Source: Nonlabens arenilitoris
GTDB lineage: Bacteria > Bacteroidota > Bacteroidia > Flavobacteriales > Flavobacteriaceae
Direction of reading: 5' to 3'
NCBI RefSeq assembly: GCF_002954765.1
Contig: NZ_MTPW01000001.1
Coordinates: 62,001 to 126,000 of the forward strand
Length of the DNA stretch: 64,000 bases
Under the pieces are notes generated by a model. The model was given only the letters and a program-made list of their open reading frames with translations. It was not told where the DNA came from and ran no database searches. Position numbers and translations under genes: made by a program. Numbering within the stretch: the first letter of the stretch is position 1; the number at the start of each line of letters is the position of its first letter. Positions 17,662 through 27,800 of this stretch are shown in pieces.

Positions 17662-20600
17662 TTACTCTTTCACTACTCTAATCGTAGAAGTACGACTATC
17701 AGTAGTTACTTGTACTAGATAAATTCCAGCACTAAGAGTTGACATATCTATTTGAGCGTTAGTTACACCAGGCTCAACATTTAATACTTGTTGACCTAAC
17801 ATATTCATCACTGTTGCACTGTCAATGTTTTGAAGTCCATTAATATTCAATACATCTTTTACTGGATTAGGATAGAATGTAAATCCTAATTCTTCAACGC
17901 TTGACGCACTTGCCGTAGCATCAATTGTAAAGTTATCTACAAAGAACTCTGAATCACCAGCACTAGCTGCAACACCATTAGAACCCCAGAATGCTAACTG
18001 AACGATTCCAGTATAAGCACTTAGATCAACCACTACGTTTTGTCCAGTATTAGAAACTGTAGTTGTAGAATCCCATGTCTGTAAAGTAGTCCATGTCATA
18101 CCACCATCATCAGTGATTACTAATTGAACTTGTTGATCAGCAGTAAAGACTCCTGGAATAGTATCACTAAAGTCAGTATGAGCTATATCAAAAATAGCTT
18201 CAAAATTACCAGCAGTTCCTAAATCAAACTCTGGAGTCACTAACCAATCATTGATAGCTGCTGTTGTCCATATATTAATCTTAGCTGCCTGACCATTAGA
18301 ACTTGCTGCATCATTAGCAAAGTCGTCTGTTGCCCATGCACCATCAAGACCATTAGGTCCTACAGCAACAGCGGTATCATCTCCTTCTGACCAGCAAACT
18401 CCTGGATAAGCAGTAAAGTCATTCCCTGGCGCACCAGTAGCTGTACCATATGGAGCTACAAATGGAGCACAACTGGTTTGATAAGTGAATGGACCTACCC
18501 AATCACTAAAGTTACCCATACCACAATCTGCTCTCACATAAACTTCAAAACTAGTTGAGGAAGCTAAACCTGATAATGATTCTGCTGTATTCATGGTAGA
18601 TGTACCAGCTCCTGTAGGAATTCCTGTACCTGCGATTTGATTTACATATTCCCATACCGTTTCTCCACCGCCTGCAGTCCATGTAACATCTGCTGTACTA
18701 GAGGTTACATTTGAAACCGCAAGATTAGATGGAGGAAGACATCCTGTAAAAGAATCTACAACAACATCATCTATCGACATATCACTTTCAAACCCATTAC
18801 CTCGCTCACCTCTAAATCTCACTTGAATGGTTGCCCCAGTAAATGCTCCTAGACCTACATTAGTAGTAATCCATGGGTCAGCCTGAACTGGTTGTTGTTG
18901 ACCTACAAATGATGCAACGTCATTTACCCATCCATTCCCATCGTTAACGTCCACATGTAAAGTACCCATGTTAACACCATGCATATGATAGCTGAATGTT
19001 AATGCAGGATTTGTCAATGCAGACATATCTATTAAAGGAGATAATAATTCTGTTTCTGCACCTAACGCGCCAGAACTTGCTTCTGTAAAGAAAAAATTAG
19101 TTCCTGTCGCAGCTGCAAGTGGACCTGTTCCTGTTGATCCAGTGCCTGCTCCACTAACATCCCAAGTATAACCGGTGGTTTGTGGTGTACTCCAACAGTT
19201 CTCTTCAACAAATGAAGTTGATACAGTGAATGTTTCAAAACCTTCTGTATAAGGTGCCACAAATGCAGCACAAGCAGTTTCAAAAGAGAATGGCCCTACC
19301 ATATTACTGAAAGCGCCAGCTCCACAATCTGAGGTTACATAAAATTCATAACAAGTTTGAGAACTTAATCCCGCAATTGATAATGGATTCATAGTTGTAC
19401 CTGTCACTTGAACTGCAGCCGGATCCATAGTTCCTGGAGTAAATCCACAAGGTCCATATTCTATATTCCAGATGGTAGACATTCCATTTTCTGTCCATCC
19501 TAAATCTGCTGTGGAATCTGTAATATTAGTAGCTGTCAAAATGCTAGGATTTGGACAAGCTGGAAGCTCATCAACCTTAAAGTCATCTAAACTGATGTCA
19601 CCTTCAAAACTACCATTACTAGTTGCTATAAATCTAAATTGAACAGTCGCGCCGGCATATGCAGATAAATCACTTATTTGAGATAACCATGCATCAGCTT
19701 GAGCTGTTTGTATTTGACCAGGTCCTAAGGTTACGACATTAGCCCAACCAGTTCCGTCATTTATTTCTAGATCTAAAGAACCTATCTGTCCACCGAACAT
19801 GTGATAGAAAAACTCAACAGATGGTGTGGTTAATGAAGTTAAATCAATCAATGGACTAACTAGCGTAGCTACATCTCCAGTTCCTGCTCCCGAGGCCTCA
19901 GTATAAAAATAATTCACACCACTATTTGCTGCCAATGGACCTGTTCCAGTTGAAGGCGTACTACCAGCTCCATCAACATTCCAATCAAAACCAGCAGTTG
20001 CCGATGCTGACCAACACTCATCTTCAACAAAAGTTGTACTAGCTACAAATGTTTCAAAATCCTCGAAATATGGTGCTGTAAATGCAGCACATGCTGTAGT
20101 AAATGTAAAAGGACCTATATAAATGCTCGTGTCACCAGGTCCACAAACTGCTCTTACGTAATATTCATAATCTGTATTAGGTAATAGTCCAGAAACTAAT
20201 GTGTCAGGTGTAGGTGTTATTCCTAATACAGTAACTTCAGCAGTCATAGTATCTGGTGTAAATCCAGGTAATCCTACTTCAACATCCCATTCAGTCTCTG
20301 TACCACCAGCTGTCCATGCTAAATCTGCTGTAGTGTCAGTTACCGTAGGAGCAGTTAAAGCAGATGGAGCGGCACACGTAGGAGGAGCGGCACATGTCAC
20401 AGTCGCTGACCAACCTGGTCGTTGAACAGATCCATCAGATTCAAAAACAAATGTCAAACAACCTGAAGTAGACGTGGCTAGCAACAATTGACCTACTAAA
20501 TCACCAGTACCACTATTGTTTGTAGGGTCCCAGCACCATTCAGTTCCTCCAGAAGGAGTATTAATAGTAGGGAACGTATTATCTGGTCCATCATAAATTG

Positions 20601-23600
20601 TTAGACCATCAAAACAACCAGTACCACTATCTTCCATATCATTAAATGTGAAATTCACATAAACCACATCACCAGCATTATCTGGACAAATGTTGTAAGT
20701 AATGTTTTCACTATTCTGGTAGTCACCAGATGCTCCACCAGAATCTACAAATGCATCACCAGCACAGTAATCAGGAGATGTCGATGCATTGGTACATACT
20801 TGTTGAGAAATATCTCCAGGTCCACATACTGCAGACACACATAATTCATAATCTGTTCCACTGCTTAAACCAGAAATAATAGTCGTAGGAGTAGTTGGAT
20901 TAGGCGTTACAGCAGTAAATGCAGTAGTACCTACTTCTCTATACTCAACAACCCATTCAGTTTCTGTACCACCAGCTGTCCAGTTTAATTCAACACTACT
21001 AGAATTTACTACTCCAGTAGAAAGCATTAAAACATTAGGACAAGTCGGTATGTTATCAACTCTAAAGTCATCAATTGAAATATCACCAGCAAAAGTACCA
21101 TTAGCTTCAGCTCTAAGTCTTACTTGAATAATATTACTAGTAAGTGCAACAGGAGCTAAATCAATAATTGCATCCAGCCAATCATCAGCTTGAGCTAACT
21201 GTTGTTGCCCTACAATCATATCAACATCATTTATCCAACCTGCTCCATCGTTCACATCAACATGCAATGTACCTATTTGAGCACCAAACATATGATATTT
21301 AAACTGGACAGAAGGAGCTGTTAAAGGCGTAATATCTATTAACGGAGAAACTAGTCTAGCTTCATCACCAGCGGTACCACTGGAAGCTTCAGTATAGAAA
21401 TAATTACTACCACTAAAAGCACCTAAAGGACCAGTTCCTGAAGAAGGTGTTGAACCATTGTTATCAACATTCCAATCGTAGGCAGAATCAGAATCTGCTG
21501 CCCAACAATTTTCTTCTACAAACGTAGTCGAAGCGGTAAATGCCTCAAATGTATCCAAATAAGGTGCTGTAAATGCAGCACATTCTGTAGTAAAAGTTCC
21601 AGGACCAGAAACAGCACTTAGAGTACCCATTCCACAATCTGCAGTAATATAATAATCATAGCATGTAAAAGACGACAATCCAGAAACAGTGAATGGATTA
21701 GTAGTTGCAGCTACAGTTGTAGAAGTCCCATCACCAGGAACAAATCCACAAGGACCATACTCTATACTCCATGCAGTTGCAGATCCATTTTCATTCCATA
21801 ATATTTCGGCTGTTATGTCAGTAACAACACCTGTAGCTAAAGCTGATGGCTGCGGGCAAGCTGGGATCTCGTCAAAAACAATATCATCAATCGCTATGTC
21901 TGAAGTTCCTGTAAATGCAGTTTCAGTTCTTTCGGCTCTAAATCTAACCTGAACAGTACCTGTACTATTGTATGGTAACAAGTCTACTACTTGCACGTCC
22001 CAAGCAGATGCTCCGCTAGTTTGTTGTTGCCCAGTAAGTGTCAAAACATCATTTACAAATCCAGAACCATCATTAACATCGACATGTAAAATTCCAGTCG
22101 CAGCACCAAACATATGAGAAGCAAACTGCATTGACGGTGCTGTTAAACCTGAGATATCAACTATAGGTGCTAGTAAAATTGCTTCATTTCCCGCTACTCC
22201 ACCATTTCCTTCTACATAAAAATAGTTACTACCACTATTAGCACCATCAGGTCCCGTATTAGTTGTAGGCGTACTACCTGCTCCATCTATATTCCAATTC
22301 CATTCTGTAAAGGAAGTTGAGTTCCAAGAACCTTCCCAACAATTTGCAGCAACAAAGTCTACACCTGCAGTAAAGCTTTCAAAATCCTCAGTATATGATG
22401 CTACAATTGGAGAACATTTTGTGGTAAATGTAAAAGGTCCTACCCAAGCACTAAATCCATCTGTACCACAATTTGATCGTACATAGAAATCATAAGTAGT
22501 TTCTGCTGTTAATCCAGACGCTGTTTCAGGATTTGAAGCGGTAAGATTTTCATATACTGCACCAGCTGAACCTTGCGCTACACCTGTAGGCTGCACCTCT
22601 ACTTCCCAAGAAGTCGCCAAACCGTTTTCAGACCAAGAAAGTACCGCACTTGTATCTAAAATTCCATTAGTGGTTAACAAATTAGGATCTGGACAAGGTG
22701 GTAATTCACCAACATACACATCATCTAAAGAAATGTCACCTTCAAATGTTCCAGCAGATACTGCTCTAAATCTAATTTGAACGGTTTGACCAGAATATGC
22801 ACTTAAATTAACAATTTGAAGTAACCAAGAATCTCCTTGAGCTGTTTGCTGAGCACCAGAAATAGTGTTAACAGCAGTCCAACCTGAACCAGTTAAATCA
22901 TCCACCTCGAGAATTAAATCTCCTATTTGACCACCAAACATGTGATAATAAAACTGAACTGATGGATTAGTTAACCCAGAAAGGTCAAATTGAGGACCAT
23001 TAAGAATAGCCTCACTAGTACCTGCTGATCCAGAACTTGCTTCAGTATAGAAATAATTAACGCCAGAAAAAGCTGCTAAAGGCCCAGTATTAGATGAAGG
23101 TGTAGAACCTGCACCATCAACATTCCAATCATAAGCATCAACCGAAGTAGCTGACCAACATAATTCTTCTACAAACGCAGTAGTGGCTCCAAATGATTCA
23201 AAATCTTGAAGATATGGTGCCGCAGACGTTGGTGCAAATGGTAAACACAAAGTGGTTGCGTTCAATAATGTTGCAGAACTATAATCTGGAGCAACTGGAT
23301 CACATACCGCTCTTACATAAATATCGTAAGCAGTAGCATCAGATAAACCAGATAAAGTTGTGGAAGGATTAGTCATCACGTTCACAACTGTTCCTTGAGC
23401 TGGGTTAGAAAAAGGAGCCGATATGGTACCTACTGCAGCATATTCAACTTCCCATTCTGTTTCAGTAGAACCAGCCGCCCAGTCAATATCCATACTATTG
23501 AATGAAATGTTAGTTGCCTGAATTGCGGTAACTACTGGACAAGAAATAGCCGTTTGTGCAGTGTAAGGTCCAGCCCAAACGCTTAAATCTCCCATTCCGC

Positions 23601-24471
23601 AATCAATTCTAACAAAAAAGTCATAAGAAGTATCAGATGCTAAACCTGTAACATCTGCAAATGGTGCCGTAAATTGTTGTACAACCGTTCCTCCACTACC
23701 TTGTGTATATGGAGATGGACCATATTCTACTTCAAAAGTAGGGCTAGGATTTCCATTAGCATCCCAAACAAAAGAAACGCTATTTGCGGTCTGCGTTACA
23801 GGAGCAAAATTTGACGGGCTTGGACATGATTCTGTCGTAGTAAACTGAATTGGTCCTTGACAGGCACTTTGGTCACCAGGTCCACAAACAGCTATAACGT
23901 ACACATCATAAGTAGTAACAGAACTAAGTCCTGAAATAACAAATGGATTTGAAGTAGCGGTAACTTGTGTACCACCAGAACCACAAGAGTATGGAGCAAT
24001 ACCATATTCTATTATCCATTCCATTTCAGATCCTCCAGCGGTCCACCCTATCTCGGCAGAATCTGCAACCACATTATTTGAGGTAATATTAGATACAGCA
24101 GGACATGTTGGACATGACACCGTACTATTGAAGAAATTACCAGTTGCCGGAGAAAAACCAGAATTAACAACTACTATTCCTTCAGAATCAAATAATGTAA
24201 ATTCATTATCTCCTGGTGTGACAGCATCGGCCACATAGTCTAATGATAAGGTATCTCCATCATTTACAGTAATAGTGACTGTATTAATATTACCCGGCGG
24301 ATTAGGTACGGTGTACACTTGTGGTGTACCACCATTGATGGTCACAGATATCTGCGCACCATTGTTCCAACCATCTCCAAAATTATCCAACATTTCTAAT
24401 GAATAATCACACTGAGCGACCATCATTGAAACAGTGAATAATGCTAAAAAAGTAGCGTAAAAATGTTTCAT
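17662..24471 (-). CDS. Giant T9SS-secreted modular protein A (fibronectin III / MAM-like / CUB)
   Basis: 2269 residues. A signal peptide (1-19, cut near VAQ-C) is followed by an N-terminal domain of about 100 residues with the GDGW motif. Then come nine fibronectin-III modules with paired cysteines, six MAM-like/choice-of-anchor-J jelly-roll modules (each starting APY..DFE.F and ending GDISLDD), and one CUB module (about 1234-1364, starting YCAGDAFVDSGG). A type A T9SS sorting tail ends it (about 2195-2269: FYPNPVKDVLNINGL, STIRVVKE). It should be exported by Sec, cross the outer membrane through T9SS and be anchored or released at the surface, probably as an adhesin or matrix protein. No catalytic domain is seen. 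It is the last of three tandem paralogues. Confidence 0.9.
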   Translation of the reverse strand: MKHFYATFLALFTVSMMVAQCDYSLEMLDNFGDGWNNGAQISVTINGGTPQVYTVPNPPGNINTVTITVNDGDTLSLDYVADAVTPGDNEFTLFDSEGIVVVNSGFSPATGNFFNSTVSCPTCPAVSNITSNNVVADSAEIGWTAGGSEMEWIIEYGIAPYSCGSGGTQVTATSNPFVISGLSSVTTYDVYVIAVCGPGDQSACQGPIQFTTTESCPSPSNFAPVTQTANSVSFVWDANGNPSPTFEVEYGPSPYTQGSGGTVVQQFTAPFADVTGLASDTSYDFFVRIDCGMGDLSVWAGPYTAQTAISCPVVTAIQATNISFNSMDIDWAAGSTETEWEVEYAAVGTISAPFSNPAQGTVVNVMTNPSTTLSGLSDATAYDIYVRAVCDPVAPDYSSATLLNATTLCLPFAPTSAAPYLQDFESFGATTAFVEELCWSATSVDAYDWNVDGAGSTPSSNTGPLAAFSGVNYFYTEASSGSAGTSEAILNGPQFDLSGLTNPSVQFYYHMFGGQIGDLILEVDDLTGSGWTAVNTISGAQQTAQGDSWLLQIVNLSAYSGQTVQIRFRAVSAGTFEGDISLDDVYVGELPPCPDPNLLTTNGILDTSAVLSWSENGLATSWEVEVQPTGVAQGSAGAVYENLTASNPETASGLTAETTYDFYVRSNCGTDGFSAWVGPFTFTTKCSPIVASYTEDFESFTAGVDFVAANCWEGSWNSTSFTEWNWNIDGAGSTPTTNTGPDGANSGSNYFYVEGNGGVAGNEAILLAPIVDISGLTAPSMQFASHMFGAATGILHVDVNDGSGFVNDVLTLTGQQQTSGASAWDVQVVDLLPYNSTGTVQVRFRAERTETAFTGTSDIAIDDIVFDEIPACPQPSALATGVVTDITAEILWNENGSATAWSIEYGPCGFVPGDGTSTTVAATTNPFTVSGLSSFTCYDYYITADCGMGTLSAVSGPGTFTTECAAFTAPYLDTFEAFTASTTFVEENCWAADSDSAYDWNVDNNGSTPSSGTGPLGAFSGSNYFYTEASSGTAGDEARLVSPLIDITPLTAPSVQFKYHMFGAQIGTLHVDVNDGAGWINDVDMIVGQQQLAQADDWLDAIIDLAPVALTSNIIQVRLRAEANGTFAGDISIDDFRVDNIPTCPNVLMLSTGVVNSSSVELNWTAGGTETEWVVEYREVGTTAFTAVTPNPTTPTTIISGLSSGTDYELCVSAVCGPGDISQQVCTNASTSPDYCAGDAFVDSGGASGDYQNSENITYNICPDNAGDVVYVNFTFNDMEDSGTGCFDGLTIYDGPDNTFPTINTPSGGTEWCWDPTNNSGTGDLVGQLLLATSTSGCLTFVFESDGSVQRPGWSATVTCAAPPTCAAPSALTAPTVTDTTADLAWTAGGTETEWDVEVGLPGFTPDTMTAEVTVLGITPTPDTLVSGLLPNTDYEYYVRAVCGPGDTSIYIGPFTFTTACAAFTAPYFEDFETFVASTTFVEDECWSASATAGFDWNVDGAGSTPSTGTGPLAANSGVNYFYTEASGAGTGDVATLVSPLIDLTSLTTPSVEFFYHMFGGQIGSLDLEINDGTGWANVVTLGPGQIQTAQADAWLSQISDLSAYAGATVQFRFIATSNGSFEGDISLDDFKVDELPACPNPSILTATNITDSTADLGWTENGMSTIWNIEYGPCGFTPGTMDPAAVQVTGTTMNPLSIAGLSSQTCYEFYVTSDCGAGAFSNMVGPFSFETACAAFVAPYTEGFETFTVSTSFVEENCWSTPQTTGYTWDVSGAGTGSTGTGPLAAATGTNFFFTEASSGALGAETELLSPLIDMSALTNPALTFSYHMHGVNMGTLHVDVNDGNGWVNDVASFVGQQQPVQADPWITTNVGLGAFTGATIQVRFRGERGNGFESDMSIDDVVVDSFTGCLPPSNLAVSNVTSSTADVTWTAGGGETVWEYVNQIAGTGIPTGAGTSTMNTAESLSGLASSTSFEVYVRADCGMGNFSDWVGPFTYQTSCAPFVAPYGTATGAPGNDFTAYPGVCWSEGDDTAVAVGPNGLDGAWATDDFANDAASSNGQAAKINIWTTAAINDWLVTPEFDLGTAGNFEAIFDIAHTDFSDTIPGVFTADQQVQLVITDDGGMTWTTLQTWDSTTTVSNTGQNVVVDLSAYTGIVQLAFWGSNGVAASAGDSEFFVDNFTIDATASASSVEELGFTFYPNPVKDVLNINGLQNIDSATVMNMLGQQVLNVEPGVTNAQIDMSTLSAGIYLVQVTTDSRTSTIRVVKE

Positions 24472-24747
24472 AATAAGATTTTAGTTTTAAATAATAAGTA
24501 GATGAATGTAAGCATTAAGATTAAATTAACAGTCTTACGTATGCTGATTATCGTTCAAATTCCTAAAAAAAGGTTAAAAAATTAAGATGAAATGCAGTAA
24601 AAATATCAATTTAAGTAGAATCCTACTTTTAAAATTGTTAAAACTCAGAGTTAAGTGTAAATATGACAAAATTCACTTTGAATAATTAGACTTTATTTTT
24701 ATTGGATATATATAATTCTATTAAAATATATTATGTGTTTAGAGTAC

Positions 24748-24761
24748 GCTTTCGCGAAAGC
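24748..24761. repeat. Iterated palindrome copy 5 (intergenic)
   Basis: GCTTTCGCGAAAGC inside an 18-bp perfect palindrome (24746-24763). It lies 48 bp from the terminator of giant B and is one of only two non-coding copies in the window. Confidence 0.95.
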
Positions 24762-24808
24762 GTATTGCAATAAACAAATGAGAACATAAATGTATCGGTA
24801 AATCAAAA

Positions 24809-24836
24809 AAAGGCTGTTCAATTAAGAACAGCCTTT
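24809..24836 (-). terminator. Rho-independent terminator of giant B
   Basis: Same 11-bp stem and AATTAA loop as at 17614-17641, followed on the minus strand by a T-run. Confidence 0.9.
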
Positions 24837-24856
24837 CTAAAAAAGTTATATAAAAT

Positions 24857-27800
24857 TTACTCTTTCACTACTCGAATCGTAGAAGTACGACTGTCAGTAG
24901 TTACTTGAACTAGATAAACTCCAGCACTTAGAGTAGTCATATCAATTTGAGCATTAGTTACACCAGGTGATACATTCATAACCTGTTGTCCTAACATATT
25001 CATAACAGATGCACTATCAATATTTTGCAATCCATTAATATTCAATACATCTTTAACAGGATTTGGATAGAAAGTAAATCCTAACTCCTCGATAGACACA
25101 TTACTTTGTGTTGCATCTATAGTGAAGTTATCTACGAAGAACTCTGAGTCAGTACCGGCTCCAGTAACACCATTAGTACCCCAGAATGCTAATTGCACTA
25201 TTCCCGTATAACTACTAAGGCTTACGGTTTCTAATTGACCTGTGTTTGAAATAGCAGGTGATGTAGCATCCCAAGTTTGAATAGCTGTCCAAGTTAAACC
25301 TGCATCATCAGTAATTAACAATTGTATTTGTTGATCACCAGTAAAGGCAGTTGCACCAGTTGCGGCAAATGTAGTATGAGCTATATCAAAAATTGCTTCA
25401 AAATTACCAGATGTTCCCAAATCAAATTCAGGTGTTACTAACCAGTCATTGATTGCAGCAGTATTCCAAATATTAATCTTAGCTGCCTGACCATTAGAAC
25501 TTGTCGCATCGTTAGCAAAGTCATCAGATGCCCAAGCACCATCTACACCATTAGGACCAACTGTTGTAGCTGTATCATCACCTTCTGACCAGCAAACTCC
25601 TGGATATGCAGTAAAGTCATTTCCTGGAGCACCAGTAGCTGTACCGTAAGGCGCTACTATAGGAGCACAATCAGTTGCAAAGTTAATAGGACCAACCCAT
25701 GAACTAAAGTTACCCATTCCACAATCAGCTCTTACATAAACTTCAAAGCTTGAAGAAGAAGCTAAACCTGAAACAGATTCCATAGTATTCATAGTTGAAG
25801 TACCAGCTCCAGTTGGAGCTCCAGAACCACTAGGCAATACTGCATATTCCCATACCGTTTCAGAACCACCAGCAGACCAAGAAATATCAACAGAAGTTGC
25901 AGTGATGTTAGCCGCTGCAACATTTGTTGGAGTTAAACAACCATTAAAGTCATCAACCACAACATCATCTATAGAAATATCACCTCCGAAAGAAGCTCCA
26001 CGAGTACCTCTAAATCTAATTTGAACAGTTGCTCCAGTATAAGCTCCAAGTCCTACAATAGCAGTTTGCCATGCATCAGCTTGATTTGCTTGTTGTTGAC
26101 CGACAAGAGTAAATACGTCCGGTGTCCATCCTGTACCATCATTTACATCAATATGTAAAGTATCAAAATCTGGTCCCCACATATGATAAGCAAATGAAAG
26201 TGCTGGATTTGTCAATGCAGACATATCTATTAATGGAGATAAAAGCTCTGCCTCATCACCTGCTGATCCAGAAGATGCTTCAGTGAAGAAATAATTAGAT
26301 CCTGTAGCAGCTGAAGTTGGTCCCGTATTAGTTGAACCAGTACCATTAGTACTCACATCCCAAGTATAACCAGTAGTTTGTGGTGTATTCCAACAATTTT
26401 CTTCTGTGAAGGCAGTGGTTACCGTAAACATCTCAAAACCTTCTGTATATGGAGCTATTACAGCAGAACATTCTGTTGTAAATGATGCTGGACCGGCTGT
26501 TCCGCTTAAGGTACCCATACCGCAATCTGCAGTCACATAGAATTCATAACAAGTTTCTGAAGTAAGACCAGAAATGTTAAACCCAGCATTAGTAGTCGCT
26601 ACAACTGTAGTACCTGTGCCAGGTGTAAATCCACAAGGTCCATACTCAACGTTCCAAGAAGTTGCCATACCATTTTCATTCCATGATAGATCTGCGGTAA
26701 CATCAGTTACATTAGTAGATGATAAAATGGAAGGTTGAGCACACGCTGGTAACTCATCAAACACAACATTATCTAATGAAATATCACCTAATGTATTAGT
26801 TCCTACCTTTTCCGCTCTGAATCTAACTTGAATAGTAGTACCTGTAAAAGATGATAAATCTATAACGCTTAATTCCCATGGAGAACTGCCAGCTGTTTGT
26901 TGTTGACCTTGGATAAGAACAACATCATTTACAAAACCAGAACCATCATTAATATCTACATGTAAATCACCAATACCCACACCGAACATATGATAATTGA
27001 ACTGTACTGAAGGATTAGTTAAAGTGGACACATCTACTAATGGAGATAATAATACTGCCTCATTACCAGCTGTTCCACCATTACCTTCAACATAGAAGTA
27101 ATTGGAACCATTAAAAGCTGCATCTGGACCTGTATTTGTTGAAGGAGTACTTCCTGCATTATCAACATTCCAATCATATTCAGTAAAACTCGTTGAATTA
27201 AAACTACCTTTCCAACAGTTTTCTTCTGTGTAATCTAAACTAGCTGAGAAAAGTTCAAAATCTTCAATATATGGCGCTGTAAGTGGCGCACATTCAGTTT
27301 TAAACGTGAATGGACCAAACCAACCACTAGCTCCATCTACCCCACAATCAGACTGTACATAAAAATCATAGAATGTATCTGCCATTAAACCAGTAGCGGT
27401 TTCAGGATTAGTCGCCATTGTATTTGCATAAACTGCTGGTGTAGTACCTTGAGCAACTCCTTGTGGTTGAACTTCTACAGACCAAACGGTAGCATTACCA
27501 TTCTCTGACCAATTTAATTCTGCAGTTGTGTCAGTGATATTAAGTACAGATAACATACTTGGATCTGGACAAGCAGGAAGCTCATCTACTAATAGATCAT
27601 CAATACTTATATCTCCCTCAAATGTACCATTAGAAGTAGCTACGAATTTAATAACAACAGTCTGTCCTGCATAAGCAGATAAATTCGTAATCTGTAATAA
27701 CCATGGATCAGCTTGAGCCGTCTGTTGTGCTCCTGGTCCGATTGAGCCAACACTAACAAATCCTCCACCTAATTGATCATCTACTTGAATATCTAAAGTA

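Larger units (their letters stand above)
24472..24856. other. 385-bp gap between giants A and B
   Basis: The only gene-free stretch above 300 bp. Going left to right it holds the presumed promoter and leader of gene A (no perfect TAnnTTTG found on the minus strand), a small inverted repeat AAGTAG-N4-CTACTT at 24613-24628, palindrome copy 5 at 24748, and gene B's terminator at 24809. The rest is very AT-rich with no open frame of note. Confidence 0.7.

Noticed and set aside
20201..20425. Open frames on the plus strand opposite the giant genes (also 21689-21952, 32035-32382, 32608-32808, 35263-35499)
   Set aside because: They are mirror images of Thr/Gly/Val-rich repeat coding with no start context, promoter or recognisable product.
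24748..24761. Palindromes as Rho-independent terminators
   Set aside because: They have no T-run, have perfect symmetry with no loop, and most are inside coding regions.
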